Shown one piece after another: positions 8,910 to 17,167 of a stretch of 64,000 bases of DNA. The stretch covers positions 203,048 through 267,047 of the forward strand of contig NZ_KB895378.1 of NCBI RefSeq assembly GCF_000374825.1, given 5' to 3'. The translations under genes were made by a program, and so were the position numbers. This DNA comes from Paenibacillus sanguinis 2301083 = DSM 16941. Lineage in GTDB: Bacteria; Bacillota; Bacilli; Paenibacillales; Paenibacillaceae. The notes beneath the pieces were generated by a model that was given only the letters and a program-made list of their open reading frames with translations, was not told where the DNA came from and did not search any database. Numbering within the stretch: the stretch's first letter is position 1; every line of letters starts with the position of its first letter.

Positions 8910-10025
8910 TTATTTGAGATTGTCCGGGTTCAGCCCTTGCAGCTCCGGAAGTACAAATATTCCATCCTTGCGAATCAACACATCATCGAAATAAATCTCT
9001 CCGCCGCCATATTCCTTGCGCTGAATATTGACCAGGTCCCAATGAATCGCCGACTGATTGCCATTTGGGGCCCCGTCATAGCATTTGCCTGGTGTAAAGT
9101 GGAACGAACCGGCAATTTTCTCGTCAAACAACGTATCGCGCATCGGCTCCAAAATATACGGATTTACGCCAATAGCAAATTCACCAACATATCTGGCTCC
9201 ATCGTCCGTATCGAACACTTGATTGATCTTCTCCGTATCGTTAGCTGTAGCGGAAATAATCTTGCCGTCCTTGAATTCCAGGCACACATGCTCGTAAGTA
9301 AAGCCTTGGTACAAGGAAGGTGTATTGTAAGTGATCTTCCCGTTCACCGAATCCCTGACCGGCGCGGTGAACACTTCGCCATCGGGAATGTTCATCTCTC
9401 CCGAGCACGGGATAACCGGAATATCCTTAATCGAGAAGCTTAAGTCCGTCCCCGGTCCCGTGAGCCGTACGCGATCTGTACGTTCCATGAGTTCAACAAG
9501 CGGCTTCATCGCTTCTCTCATCTTTGAATAATCCAGACAACACACATCATAGAAGAAATCCTCGAACGCCTCGGTGCTGGTGGTTGCCAGTTGGGCCATA
9601 TAACCATTCGGATATCTCAAGGCCACCCATCGCGTATTTGGCACGCGAATGCCCAGATGTACGGGATAGACATAATGGGTCTCATACATGCTGAGCTTCT
9701 CCAAAGGAACATCGGCCATTTCATAGAAATTTTCGGAGCCGCGAATAGCAATATAACAATCAACACTCGACATTTCCAAAGAATCAATCTTGGCCATGAG
9801 CTGGATCTGTTCCTCTGTAGCGTGCATCAGCAGCTCTCTTTGAATACGGGGGCTGGTGTGATGACTGATCGGAATCGCTTTGGCGCGATACACCTCTTTG
9901 ATGACAGCACGGGCCAGTTCTTCCGTGCTCTCACCCATGTGGTGTGCCAATACCTTGTCATTCTCCTTCACTCCGCAGGAGTAATTCACCAAATTAGCAG
10001 CCAGCTTCTTCACTCTCTCGTCCAT
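8910..10025 (-). CDS. M29-family aminopeptidase (AmpS/aminopeptidase T-like)
   Basis: Metal-dependent cytoplasmic aminopeptidase removing N-terminal residues from peptides; 371 aa, the normal length. Likely metal ligands are visible in the C-terminal half: Glu in SGEMNIPDGE, Glu in VGEFAIGVNP, His in SFHFTPGKCYDG, and His/Asp in AIHWDLV. The N-terminal part (KLAANLVNYSCGVKENDKV) is typical of the family. The start lies 14 bases after the serine hydrolase gene, so the two are co-transcribed. Together with the epimerase and hydrolase it suggests use of short, possibly cell-wall-derived, peptides. Confidence 0.9.
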   Translation of the reverse strand: MDERVKKLAANLVNYSCGVKENDKVLAHHMGESTEELARAVIKEVYRAKAIPISHHTSPRIQRELLMHATEEQIQLMAKIDSLEMSSVDCYIAIRGSENFYEMADVPLEKLSMYETHYVYPVHLGIRVPNTRWVALRYPNGYMAQLATTSTEAFEDFFYDVCCLDYSKMREAMKPLVELMERTDRVRLTGPGTDLSFSIKDIPVIPCSGEMNIPDGEVFTAPVRDSVNGKITYNTPSLYQGFTYEHVCLEFKDGKIISATANDTEKINQVFDTDDGARYVGEFAIGVNPYILEPMRDTLFDEKIAGSFHFTPGKCYDGAPNGNQSAIHWDLVNIQRKEYGGGEIYFDDVLIRKDGIFVLPELQGLNPDNLK

Positions 10026-10039
10026 ACTCCATCATCCCT

Positions 10040-11491
10040 TCATGCTGATTGATTATTTTTGACAAATACAAGTGGATCTATGGTGGGCTCAAGCGGAATG
10101 CTCACCGAGGCGATGCTTCCGTCCACTGCGGTGGCGAAGGATGCCGGGTAGGTATCCCCAAATAGCTCAAAGATAAAGATATCGTAATGCAGATGCTTCA
10201 GTTCCATATGGTTATTGTTAAACTGCATATGCAGACCCTCGTCCTGCAGCATGATTCGGATCGTGCCATAAGCAGGGTGTTTGTACTCGCCTACATATTC
10301 ATCAAGTGCATGGCTATATGGCTTGTTCTCTAGCTTGGTGTCATAGATGTCCGTCTGCGTTCCCTTCATTGCAGTTAACAGGGAGTTCATGCCCTCCTGA
10401 TAAAAGTGAAACCAGTTCTTTCCGTCGTCCACGCCTAGACAGCGGTCATAGATCTCCATGGATAAGGCCGTGCCAAACAAATTGCCGTTGGCATTGGTCA
10501 GGATGGCGCAGCCAATCTCCTGATCTGGCAGCAGAGAGATCAGTGCAGAGCCCCCGTTCACGTTCCCCCCATGATCAACCAGTTTATGTCCCCGGAAATA
10601 ATCCACCATCCAGCCCAGGGCATAGCCGGCGTTGACCCGTTCGGGAAGCTCAAAGGGAAGGAGCTGATAAGGAATGTTCGGCGTATGGAGCTCCTTGAGC
10701 AATGTTGCATCGAGCAAGGCCTTGCCGCCAGCTTGTCCGCTGTTCAGGTTGAAGACCAGCCATTTGGCCAGCTCTTCGGCAGGCAGGTTAATGGAGCCCG
10801 CAGGACCCATGGCATCAATGATCAGAGGAACATTTTCCTGATTGACGCCCTTCTCATCCGGGGTGTACAAGCTGGCGTATTTGCCGCTCTCATCCGGATA
10901 GGGAATACGGAAGCTGTACTCCTGAATGCCTAACGGGGCAAAAATTCGCTCTTCAACAAATGTCTCCCATGGAAGTCCGCTCACCTTCTCAATCAGATGG
11001 CCCAGCACGGAATACATGGAATTCTGGTATTGCCAACGGCTGCGGAAAGGAGCATTGGCTGGTAAATGACGGATCAGATTCTCCGCCAAGTCCTTGCGGT
11101 CCAAGTCATTCCTGTTGAACCATAACATCTCGTGACGAGGCAGCCCCGTTCGATGACATAATAAATCCCTTGGTGTCGCTTGCAGTGTTGCCACAGGATC
11201 GGCTAGCTCAAATTCCGGCAAGTAGGTGCGCATCGGCATATCCAAATCAAGCTTGCCTTCCTGAACCAGCATGGCTATCGCCGTTGCCGTAAAGGATTTG
11301 CTGGAGGAACCGATGGGCAGCATATGCCCTGGGGTTAACGAAATTTCTCTCTGCAGATTCGCATAGCCAAACGCCTCCGAATAAATAACCTCGCCATTTT
11401 TAACAATCGCTACCTGAGCCCCTGGCACGTTCATCTCGGTCATGGCCGTCTGAATCGTTTCCCCAAGCCCCTTCAACATGTTCTTGCTCAT
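10040..11491 (-). CDS. Serine hydrolase of the beta-lactamase/PBP4 (class C) superfamily
   Basis: A 483-aa protein with the three active-site motifs of penicillin-recognising enzymes: SxxK (Ser62-Ser-Ser-Lys65), Tyr-x-Asn (WQYQNSMYS, about residue 150) and HGG (VDHGGNVNGG, about 340). About 100 C-terminal residues form a separate domain common in this group. No clear signal peptide is seen, so it may be cytoplasmic. ATG 11491 has AGGAGG six bases upstream; a longer frame from 11578 lacks a site. First gene of the peptide operon. Such proteins may be esterases, D-aminopeptidases or peptidases; substrate preference for D-amino-acid peptides is an inference from the neighbours. Confidence 0.85.
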   Translation of the reverse strand: MSKNMLKGLGETIQTAMTEMNVPGAQVAIVKNGEVIYSEAFGYANLQREISLTPGHMLPIGSSSKSFTATAIAMLVQEGKLDLDMPMRTYLPEFELADPVATLQATPRDLLCHRTGLPRHEMLWFNRNDLDRKDLAENLIRHLPANAPFRSRWQYQNSMYSVLGHLIEKVSGLPWETFVEERIFAPLGIQEYSFRIPYPDESGKYASLYTPDEKGVNQENVPLIIDAMGPAGSINLPAEELAKWLVFNLNSGQAGGKALLDATLLKELHTPNIPYQLLPFELPERVNAGYALGWMVDYFRGHKLVDHGGNVNGGSALISLLPDQEIGCAILTNANGNLFGTALSMEIYDRCLGVDDGKNWFHFYQEGMNSLLTAMKGTQTDIYDTKLENKPYSHALDEYVGEYKHPAYGTIRIMLQDEGLHMQFNNNHMELKHLHYDIFIFELFGDTYPASFATAVDGSIASVSIPLEPTIDPLVFVKNNQSA

Positions 11492-11552
11492 ATGAGCCCT
11501 CCTATCCATATAAGTTGAACTTACGATCCAAGACTGAGAAGCAGACGAGAAA

Positions 11553-11700
11553 ATGTTCTGACGATGGCTGCCTCGCATGGATTTTCCTTATTTAATAAAT
11601 CTTATAAGGTAGAAATCCATTCTTAAAGGCGAACCAGCATCTGCTTAAGGGTCCAGCTTTCGTGCAGAAAGCTCTGAGCTTCTTCAGCATCATTTTTCTC
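11553..11700. repeat. Dispersed structured repeat, copy 1
   Basis: Strongly similar to 32728-32867, with the same order of elements: GTTCT, then ATGGATTTTCC, a hairpin GGATTTTCCTTAT/ATAAGGTAGAAATCC (11579-11618), and a second hairpin AGCTTTC/GAAAGCT (about 11656-11674). Unlike the other copy, I see no terminal inverted repeats or target duplications around it. It lies just upstream of the peptide operon start. It may be an immobile relic or a structured RNA-like repeat. Confidence 0.65.
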
Positions 11701-11903
11701 GCTTGCTTGTTATACCTTTTCTTTGGTTCGACTTATATCATTACTTTCATTTTATAACAATAAATTTAATTGTAAATATAAATGTAAGGTTTTTTATTTA
11801 TACAGTAACATTTACTGTTTTTACTTTTGAACTATCCTGCTAAACTGGACATCCTGTTGTCACAGGTCTATGGTAAACTTACGAAAAAAAGGAGTGAACG
11901 GAT
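11701..11903. other. AT-rich gene-free stretch before the ClbS-like gene
   Basis: AT-rich sequence holding the presumed divergent promoters of the peptide operon and the ClbS-like gene, and the ribosome site AAAGGAG at 11888-11894. I cannot place the promoter boxes with confidence. Confidence 0.4.
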
Positions 11904-12425
11904 GTGGCAAGCTTTGAATACAAATCGAAGCAGGAACTCATGGAGACTATTCATGCTCTGTACTTGCTATTTGCCGGGGAATTTGATGATGTGAAGCCCG
12001 AAGATAAGGATGTACGAATTACCGAGGTAGATCGGACTCCTGCAGAAATGATTGCCTATCAGCTAGGTTGGATGCATTTGGTGATGGGCTGGGATGAGGA
12101 TGAATGTAAGGGCAAGGAGGTAAGTATGCCCGCTCCCGGTTACAAGTGGAATCAGCTTGGTGGAATGTATCAATCGTTCTATGATCAATACGCCAACTTG
12201 TCGTTGCCCGAGCTGCTGCTCCAATTCCAGCAATTGGAGCAGCGTTGGCAGCAGTGGATTGACACATTCAGTGAAGAGGAGTTATTCACCCAGGGCCACC
12301 GCAAATGGACAGGCAGCAAGGCTAATTGGCCGGTCGCTCGCTGGATTCACATTAACTCGGCGGCGCCGTTCAAGACGTTCCGGGCCAAGATCAGAAAGTG
12401 GAAGAAGCATCGCTACAGTCTATAG
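11904..12425 (+). CDS. ClbS/DfsB-family four-helix bundle protein
   Basis: Encodes 173 aa resembling ClbS/DfsB (DinB-like) proteins. Recognisable features are the N-terminal SKQELMETI helix, YQLGWMHLVMGWDEDECKGKE, the GYKWNQLGGM motif and WTGSKANWPVARWIHINSAAPFK near the end. ClbS protects colibactin producers from their own genotoxin by hydrolysis; most homologues in soil bacteria have unknown targets. The start is GTG 11904, with AAGGAG nine bases upstream; an ATG two bases earlier is out of frame. It is monocistronic and no toxin biosynthesis genes are near, so a protective role is only possible. Confidence 0.8.
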   Translation: MASFEYKSKQELMETIHALYLLFAGEFDDVKPEDKDVRITEVDRTPAEMIAYQLGWMHLVMGWDEDECKGKEVSMPAPGYKWNQLGGMYQSFYDQYANLSLPELLLQFQQLEQRWQQWIDTFSEEELFTQGHRKWTGSKANWPVARWIHINSAAPFKTFRAKIRKWKKHRYSL

Positions 12426-12493
12426 CGGTTTGGGAGCTGAGTGCTCTGGGACTGGCTCCGTGAGCGCTGAAGGTCTGCGCCTTGTGGTATGTA

Positions 12494-12682
12494 TTAATCA
12501 TCATTGTTTCGCTCGTTAACAAGAAGCGATGTGAATACCAGGGACAACAGAATCATTAATAATATCCCAATGAGTGCATAAGGATAGGGTATGCTTAAGT
12601 AACTCAGAATGGCGGAGAAGATTTGCAGCAAACCCCAAAACACAAGGATGGATACAATCCATTTTTTTATCCGTTGTTTCAT
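12494..12682 (-). CDS. Small two-helix membrane protein
   Basis: Encodes 62 aa with a basic start (MKQRIKKW), two hydrophobic segments (about residues 9-29 and 33-54) and a polar tail. AGGTGA lies six bases before the ATG, a good site. No family recognised. It is followed upstream on the same strand by another small membrane protein gene at 12762-12977, so they may form a pair. Function unknown. Confidence 0.6.
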   Translation of the reverse strand: MKQRIKKWIVSILVFWGLLQIFSAILSYLSIPYPYALIGILLMILLSLVFTSLLVNERNNDD

Positions 12683-12761
12683 GAAAAATCACCTGCAATT
12701 CTTTGTTTGGTACATCCTGCAACATGAACCGCAATTAATATGATGCTAGCTCGATATATTG

Positions 12762-12977
12762 CTATTTGGTTTTTGTATCTTTTTGCGACGTCTCTTGGCT
12801 GTTTGTACAGAGGGTCCCAATAAGATCTGCCACTATAAAAGACCCCAGGAGTATGGGGGTAAAATATCCCCAGTTCAAGCTCGGAAACAGGAAGTACACT
12901 GCCAGACCGGCAATCAGGAACAAACCTTTTAACATGTAAGCCAGTTGTTTGCCTTTCGACTTATAAGTTCTTGCCAT
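12762..12977 (-). CDS. Small two-helix membrane protein
   Basis: Encodes about 71 aa starting MARTYKSKGKQL, with hydrophobic segments at about residues 14-34 and 37-54 and a polar tail containing KDTKTK. The ATG at 12977 fits the GGAAGGATGA site better than the in-frame ATG at 12989, which sits directly on it. No conserved motif recognised. Co-oriented with the similar small membrane protein at 12494, with a gap of about 80 bases. Function unknown. Confidence 0.55.
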   Translation of the reverse strand: MARTYKSKGKQLAYMLKGLFLIAGLAVYFLFPSLNWGYFTPILLGSFIVADLIGTLCTNSQETSQKDTKTK

Positions 12978-13082
12978 GAATTTAGTCATCCTTCCAAATT
13001 ATATGTCTATCCATATTTCGACAAATGTTCCTGTATTTCCTTCGTCATCTCCTCTAGCTATATCTATTATCCACTCTTGTAA

Positions 13083-13110
13083 TTGAGAATAATTTTCATT
13101 AGTATATACT
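13083..13110 (+). promoter_or_regulatory. Fur box overlapping the promoter of the siderophore locus
   Basis: TGAGAAT-A-ATTTTCA (13084-13098) matches the 7-1-7 Fur consensus TGATAATNATTATCA at all but one position per half. It covers a plausible promoter: TTGAGA (13083-13088), 16-base spacer, TATACT (13105-13110). Iron repression through Fur is the natural reading and agrees with the downstream genes. Confidence 0.75.
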
Positions 13111-13171
13111 TAAATTTAAATTAAACACCCGCGTGATAGGGCGATTAAATAGAGAGATTTGGGAGGAAATC

Positions 13172-15118
13172 ATGAATATTGAGGAGCATATTCGCATGTG
13201 GCAGCAATCCGCATTTCGCATGCTGGATATCCGCCATGTGGCGAGCGGCGGCCACGAGCAGCCTAAGATATTTCGCATGCCGGCCAATGCCTTTATCGCC
13301 ATCCTTCAAGGGGAAGCAAGATTGCGCATGGACGAGCAGGAGCATAGAGTGGGCCCTTTTCACATCATTCATGCCTGCAAAGGGATGAGCATCAGCCTCG
13401 CCCCGCTGGAAGCTGCGTTGGAGTATCAACTTATGCTCTACAAGCCGGTCTATACGCTGGCCGATCCGAAGGGTATCCAACGTCTGCTGGAACGGCGCAA
13501 TCCGCTTCAGCAGCCTTATATAACGGTCGTGGATCATCCCGTGTTGATTCATCAGTGGTTGGAGCAAATTCGAGAGGCATGGGCAGATGGCAGCCCTTTG
13601 CACAAAATACGCGTTCAAGCTCTGTTTCTGCAACTGGTTCACGAACTGCTCGGGCAACTTCATGTTCAGGGTAAAAACGACGAGCCGGGCATAGATTTGA
13701 CCTCCCAGGCTCTCCGTTACATTCATGAACGTTATGCCGAGCCTATTACGATCGAGTCGATGGCGGCCGACCTTCATTGCTCAACCCGCCATCTCTCAAG
13801 AGTTTTTCGCCAAAGCGGCATCGGATTAACCCCCTCGGATTATTTGATGCACGTCCGAATGAACGAAGCAGGCAAGCTGCTGCGCAGGACAAAGCTGAAT
13901 TTGCAGGATATCGCTGCCGGAGTGGGATATTCGGACAGCTATTCCTTTAGCCGAATGTTCAAGAAATACAGTGGATTCTCTCCCCTGGCTTATCGCAATC
14001 AACACTCCATTCTTGCGACATGTCCGAAAATGCCATCTTCCGGTTCCGAATATCCCATTGTTGACGAACAACCCCATGATTATATTGATAATAATAATCA
14101 ATACCATTTAGGGGGTAAGTCCAACATGAATCACTACATGGTCACACGCTATAAAGTCATGATGCTGCTCGTTAGCACCTTTTTGCTGCTCAGCGCCTGT
14201 TCCGCACCGACGAATAGCGTCAACAATGCCGCACCTTCACCTGTCGTCAAAGAAGCGGCCGGGCCAGAAGATACTCTAGCAACCAGTGAGGCCCGCACGA
14301 TTACCCATGATTTGGGGGAAACACGGATCGAGGGCATCCCGCAACGTATCATTACGCTGGAGCAAGGCTTCACCCAGGTCCTTGCTTCACTGGAGATCAA
14401 GCCTGTAGGGGTAGCCGATGATAATAAACCCGAGCGTTTCCCGCAGGACACTTTGGCCTATATCGAAGGCTATACATCCGTCGGCACCCGGTCCGAGCCA
14501 AATCTGGAGATCATTCGCACCTTGAAGCCGGATCTGATTATCGCCGACACAGGCCGTCATGCGGAGGTATACGGCCAGCTGAGCGAAATTGCGCCTACCA
14601 TCGCATACAAAAATGATGGAGGCAACTATGAACAAGCTATCCTGGCCACCCAAGCCATTGGTGATGCCCTGGACAAATCAGAGGAAGCTGCCGCTTTGCT
14701 TGCTAGCCATAAGGAGAAGGTTGAAGCCTTGGCACAAGCCATCAATCTGGACCAAAGCGTGCTAATCGTTGCCCCTCAAGAGGATGACGGGAACACCTTC
14801 CAGGTACGCACCGACTCTTCATTCCATGGTTCTTTTCTCAAGAGCGTAGGCCTGAACTACGCGCTCAGCAATGAGAAGGAACACAACGAGTTGATGACCA
14901 TTGAGCAACTGCTGACGATGGATCCGGATGTCCTGCTTATTCTGATTAACGAAGATGATGAATCCATTTTGCCGGCACAAGCGAGCAATCCGCTATGGAA
15001 CCAGCTTCGTGCTGTTCAGAACGGACGGGCGCATGAGGTCGAACTGGCCACCTGGTCCAGACAACGCAGTATCCCTGCCTTGGACAAGGTGATTGCCGAA
15101 GCGCCTGATCACTTCTAA
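13172..15118 (+). CDS. AraC-family regulator joined in frame to an iron-siderophore binding lipoprotein
   Basis: One open frame of 648 codons with no internal stop. Residues 1-180 form an N-terminal ligand/dimerisation region; about 190-290 carry two AraC helix-turn-helix motifs (ITIESMAADLHCSTRHLSRVF, trimmed here in meaning to the first; and LQDIAAGVGYSDSYSFSRMF). After a polar linker comes an ATG at 14126 (residue 319) preceded by AGGGGGT nine bases upstream, then a lipoprotein signal ending LLLSAC (Cys343), then a FecB/FeuA-type binding domain (about 365-648: ITHDLGETRIEGIPQRII). Start ATG 13172 has GGGAGG. It resembles Btr of B. subtilis, but the built-in lipobox and ribosome site suggest that a separate lipoprotein is also made. 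Two permeases follow directly. Confidence 0.8.
   Translation: MNIEEHIRMWQQSAFRMLDIRHVASGGHEQPKIFRMPANAFIAILQGEARLRMDEQEHRVGPFHIIHACKGMSISLAPLEAALEYQLMLYKPVYTLADPKGIQRLLERRNPLQQPYITVVDHPVLIHQWLEQIREAWADGSPLHKIRVQALFLQLVHELLGQLHVQGKNDEPGIDLTSQALRYIHERYAEPITIESMAADLHCSTRHLSRVFRQSGIGLTPSDYLMHVRMNEAGKLLRRTKLNLQDIAAGVGYSDSYSFSRMFKKYSGFSPLAYRNQHSILATCPKMPSSGSEYPIVDEQPHDYIDNNNQYHLGGKSNMNHYMVTRYKVMMLLVSTFLLLSACSAPTNSVNNAAPSPVVKEAAGPEDTLATSEARTITHDLGETRIEGIPQRIITLEQGFTQVLASLEIKPVGVADDNKPERFPQDTLAYIEGYTSVGTRSEPNLEIIRTLKPDLIIADTGRHAEVYGQLSEIAPTIAYKNDGGNYEQAILATQAIGDALDKSEEAAALLASHKEKVEALAQAINLDQSVLIVAPQEDDGNTFQVRTDSSFHGSFLKSVGLNYALSNEKEHNELMTIEQLLTMDPDVLLILINEDDESILPAQASNPLWNQLRAVQNGRAHEVELATWSRQRSIPALDKVIAEAPDHF
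14126..15118 (+). CDS. Possible separately translated siderophore-binding lipoprotein (same frame as the AraC gene)
   Basis: An internal start that would give a 330-aa lipoprotein: MNHYMVTRYKVMMLLVS, a hydrophobic core, lipobox LSAC with Cys at residue 25, then a FeuA-like ferric-siderophore binding domain. The site AGGGGGT at 14110-14116 is well placed. Its length matches normal binding lipoproteins, and the two following permeases would lack a binding protein without it. The alternative is that only the long fusion is made. Both products may exist. This entry lies wholly inside the long frame at 13172-15118. Confidence 0.55.
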   Translation: MNHYMVTRYKVMMLLVSTFLLLSACSAPTNSVNNAAPSPVVKEAAGPEDTLATSEARTITHDLGETRIEGIPQRIITLEQGFTQVLASLEIKPVGVADDNKPERFPQDTLAYIEGYTSVGTRSEPNLEIIRTLKPDLIIADTGRHAEVYGQLSEIAPTIAYKNDGGNYEQAILATQAIGDALDKSEEAAALLASHKEKVEALAQAINLDQSVLIVAPQEDDGNTFQVRTDSSFHGSFLKSVGLNYALSNEKEHNELMTIEQLLTMDPDVLLILINEDDESILPAQASNPLWNQLRAVQNGRAHEVELATWSRQRSIPALDKVIAEAPDHF

Positions 15119-15119
15119 G

Positions 15120-16148
15120 ATGATAGCCTTGTTCAAAAATACTATATCAGGCCGCTCCAGGTTCCTGGGATATAGCCTGCTTGGTCTTATGGTGTTGCTG
15201 CTGCTCTTTTTTGTGTCGCTACTGGTCGGCCCTACGGGGTACGGCCTTTCTCTTCTTCGTGAATATGCATTTGATTATTCGATGACAAACAAAGATCATC
15301 TGATTCTCCATCTGCTGCGCCTGCCGCGTGCCGTCGCCATCATACTGATCGGGGCCAATCTGGCAGTAGCAGGCTGCATCATGCAGGCCCTAACTCGCAA
15401 CCCGCTCGCTTCTCCCAGCCTGTTCGGGCTGAATGCCGGGGCTTCCTTTGCAGTGGTCCTTAGCATAGTTGTCTTCCCCGGTGTGGGCGGCTGGCTGCTG
15501 GCCGGAGCCAGCTTTGCCGGGGGACTTCTCGCTGTACTGCTTGTTCTGTCCATGAGCGCAGCCACGCGAGGTGGCCAGATGGAATTGCGCATGGCGCTCG
15601 TCGGCATTGTGATTCAGGCGGTGTTATCTTCCTTTACGCAGGGATTGCTTATTTTCAATGAAGAATCTTCTTCCCGCATCCTGTTCTGGCTGGCCGGATC
15701 AGCGGCTGGAATCAAGTGGGAGCAGGTAACGCTGCTCGCGCTGTTCAGTCTGGGTGGCTTGTTAGGTGCGGTACTCATTAGCCGTTCTTTGTCCTTGATG
15801 AACCTGGGAGATGAAATTGCGCGGGGACTCGGGCAAAAGGTCTCGCTGCTGCGAATCGGCGGCTGCGCCATCGTCATTGTGCTGGCGGGTATCTCTGTAG
15901 CGGTAGCGGGGCCGATTGGATTTGTGGGCCTGATCGTTCCTCATATCAGCCGTTATTTGCTGGGCAATAATTATCGGGTATTGATCCCTTTTTCGGCTAT
16001 TGCAGGCGGTGTTCTGTTAACCGCGGCCGACATTGGCTCACGGTTCGTGAGCTTTCCCGCCGAGACGCCTGTCGGGATTGTCACCGCCCTGATCGGGGCG
16101 CCCTACTTCGTTTACCTGGCACGCCGCCGGAGCAGGAGGTCCACATGA
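15120..16148 (+). CDS. Iron-siderophore ABC permease, FecCD family, subunit 1
   Basis: A 342-aa inner-membrane permease with about nine to ten helices. Family signatures include LRLPRAVAIILIGANLAVAGCIMQALTRNPLASPSLFGLNAGASF, of which the core is RLPR and NPLASP, and GPIGFVGLIVPHISR near the end. The ATG at 15120 follows the preceding stop by one base (TAAGATG), so translation is coupled. It overlaps the second permease by ATGA. Import of ferric siderophore into the cytoplasm with its partner and a binding lipoprotein is the expected role. No ATPase gene lies in this cluster. Confidence 0.9.
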   Translation: MIALFKNTISGRSRFLGYSLLGLMVLLLLFFVSLLVGPTGYGLSLLREYAFDYSMTNKDHLILHLLRLPRAVAIILIGANLAVAGCIMQALTRNPLASPSLFGLNAGASFAVVLSIVVFPGVGGWLLAGASFAGGLLAVLLVLSMSAATRGGQMELRMALVGIVIQAVLSSFTQGLLIFNEESSSRILFWLAGSAAGIKWEQVTLLALFSLGGLLGAVLISRSLSLMNLGDEIARGLGQKVSLLRIGGCAIVIVLAGISVAVAGPIGFVGLIVPHISRYLLGNNYRVLIPFSAIAGGVLLTAADIGSRFVSFPAETPVGIVTALIGAPYFVYLARRRSRRST

Positions 16149-17167
16149 ACAAAATATCTGTTGCGGTTCGCATTCGGGTTCGAAATACCTCCGTTATATT
16201 GCTGCTTGCGATCATTGCCGCCGTGCTGGCCGTAGTTAATATAGGTATTGGTGCGGTGCCCATATCTGTAGTCGATATATGGCAGGCCCTTGCGGGTCAA
16301 GGTGACCCGGACCTGACGCATATCATCATCCATTACCGCATGCCCCGCATCCTGCTGGCTTTGCTGGTGGGCAGCGCCTTGGCCGTATCCGGGCTGATTG
16401 CCCAGACGATTCTGCTGAATCCGCTGGCTGCTCCGGATACGCTGGGCATCTCTTCCGGGGCGGCAATCGGCGCCGTGCTCCTGATGGTCAGCTTGCAGCC
16501 GGAGCTGCAAAGCTATGGCCTGTCCTCCATCGCGGCCTTTGCCGGGGGCGCCCTCGGGGCGATGCTGGTGTATGCCCTCGCCTATCGCAACGGACTGAAC
16601 CCTGTCCGACTCGGACTGGTGGGCGTCGCGGTCAGCGCTTGCGGAAGCACGCTGGTACAGCTGCTGGTTATCCATTCCTCGATGAACACCAACACGGTGC
16701 TGCTGTGGCTGAATGGTTCACTATGGGGGCAAACGTGGGCGCAGGTATCGCAGCTTGGCCCTATCGTGCTGCTGCTTATCCCTGTGGCCTGGGCGCTGGG
16801 CACTCATCTGGACATTCTCCATCTGGGCGATATTTCGTCCAAAGGGCTAGGCATGCGCGTGGAGCTGGTACGCTTCTTCTATCTCTTCCTGGCCGTGCTG
16901 CTAACCAGCAGCTCCATCGCGGTAGTGGGCATGATCGGCTTCGTTGGCCTGGTCAGCCCCCATATGGCCCGGCGCATGGTCCGGGGAGGCCATCGCATCT
17001 ACATTCCCGTCGCCGCTCTGATAGGCTCCATTATGCTGCTATTGGCCGATACTCTCGGCCGCTCTGTAGCCCCGCCCATTGAGTTCCCCGCCGGACTCAT
17101 CACGGCTCTGATTGGCGCTCCTTACTTCCTCTACCTGCTGCGGCGTGAGTTCCGGCGGCAGCGGTAG
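16145..17167 (+). CDS. Iron-siderophore ABC permease, FecCD family, subunit 2
   Basis: A 340-aa permease paralogous to its neighbour, with RMPRILLALLVGSALAVSG (near residue 65), NPLAAPDTLGISSGA and GMIGFVGLVSPHMAR motifs. It starts within an ATGA overlap. Together the pair forms the heterodimeric channel of a Feu-like importer. The operon ends here without an ATPase, as in B. subtilis feuABC, whose ATPase YusV is encoded elsewhere; a shared distant ATPase is inferred. A GGTGGTTAT repeat array begins at the stop codon. Confidence 0.9.
   Translation: MNKISVAVRIRVRNTSVILLLAIIAAVLAVVNIGIGAVPISVVDIWQALAGQGDPDLTHIIIHYRMPRILLALLVGSALAVSGLIAQTILLNPLAAPDTLGISSGAAIGAVLLMVSLQPELQSYGLSSIAAFAGGALGAMLVYALAYRNGLNPVRLGLVGVAVSACGSTLVQLLVIHSSMNTNTVLLWLNGSLWGQTWAQVSQLGPIVLLLIPVAWALGTHLDILHLGDISSKGLGMRVELVRFFYLFLAVLLTSSSIAVVGMIGFVGLVSPHMARRMVRGGHRIYIPVAALIGSIMLLLADTLGRSVAPPIEFPAGLITALIGAPYFLYLLRREFRRQR

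Noticed and set aside
11491-11760. Possible complete MITE around the first structured repeat
   Set aside because: At the expected distances neither GGCTCAAA-type ends nor octamer duplications are present.
12516-12734. 72-codon minus frame overlapping the small membrane protein gene
   Set aside because: It is in another phase from the gene with the good AGGTGA site and shows no domain.
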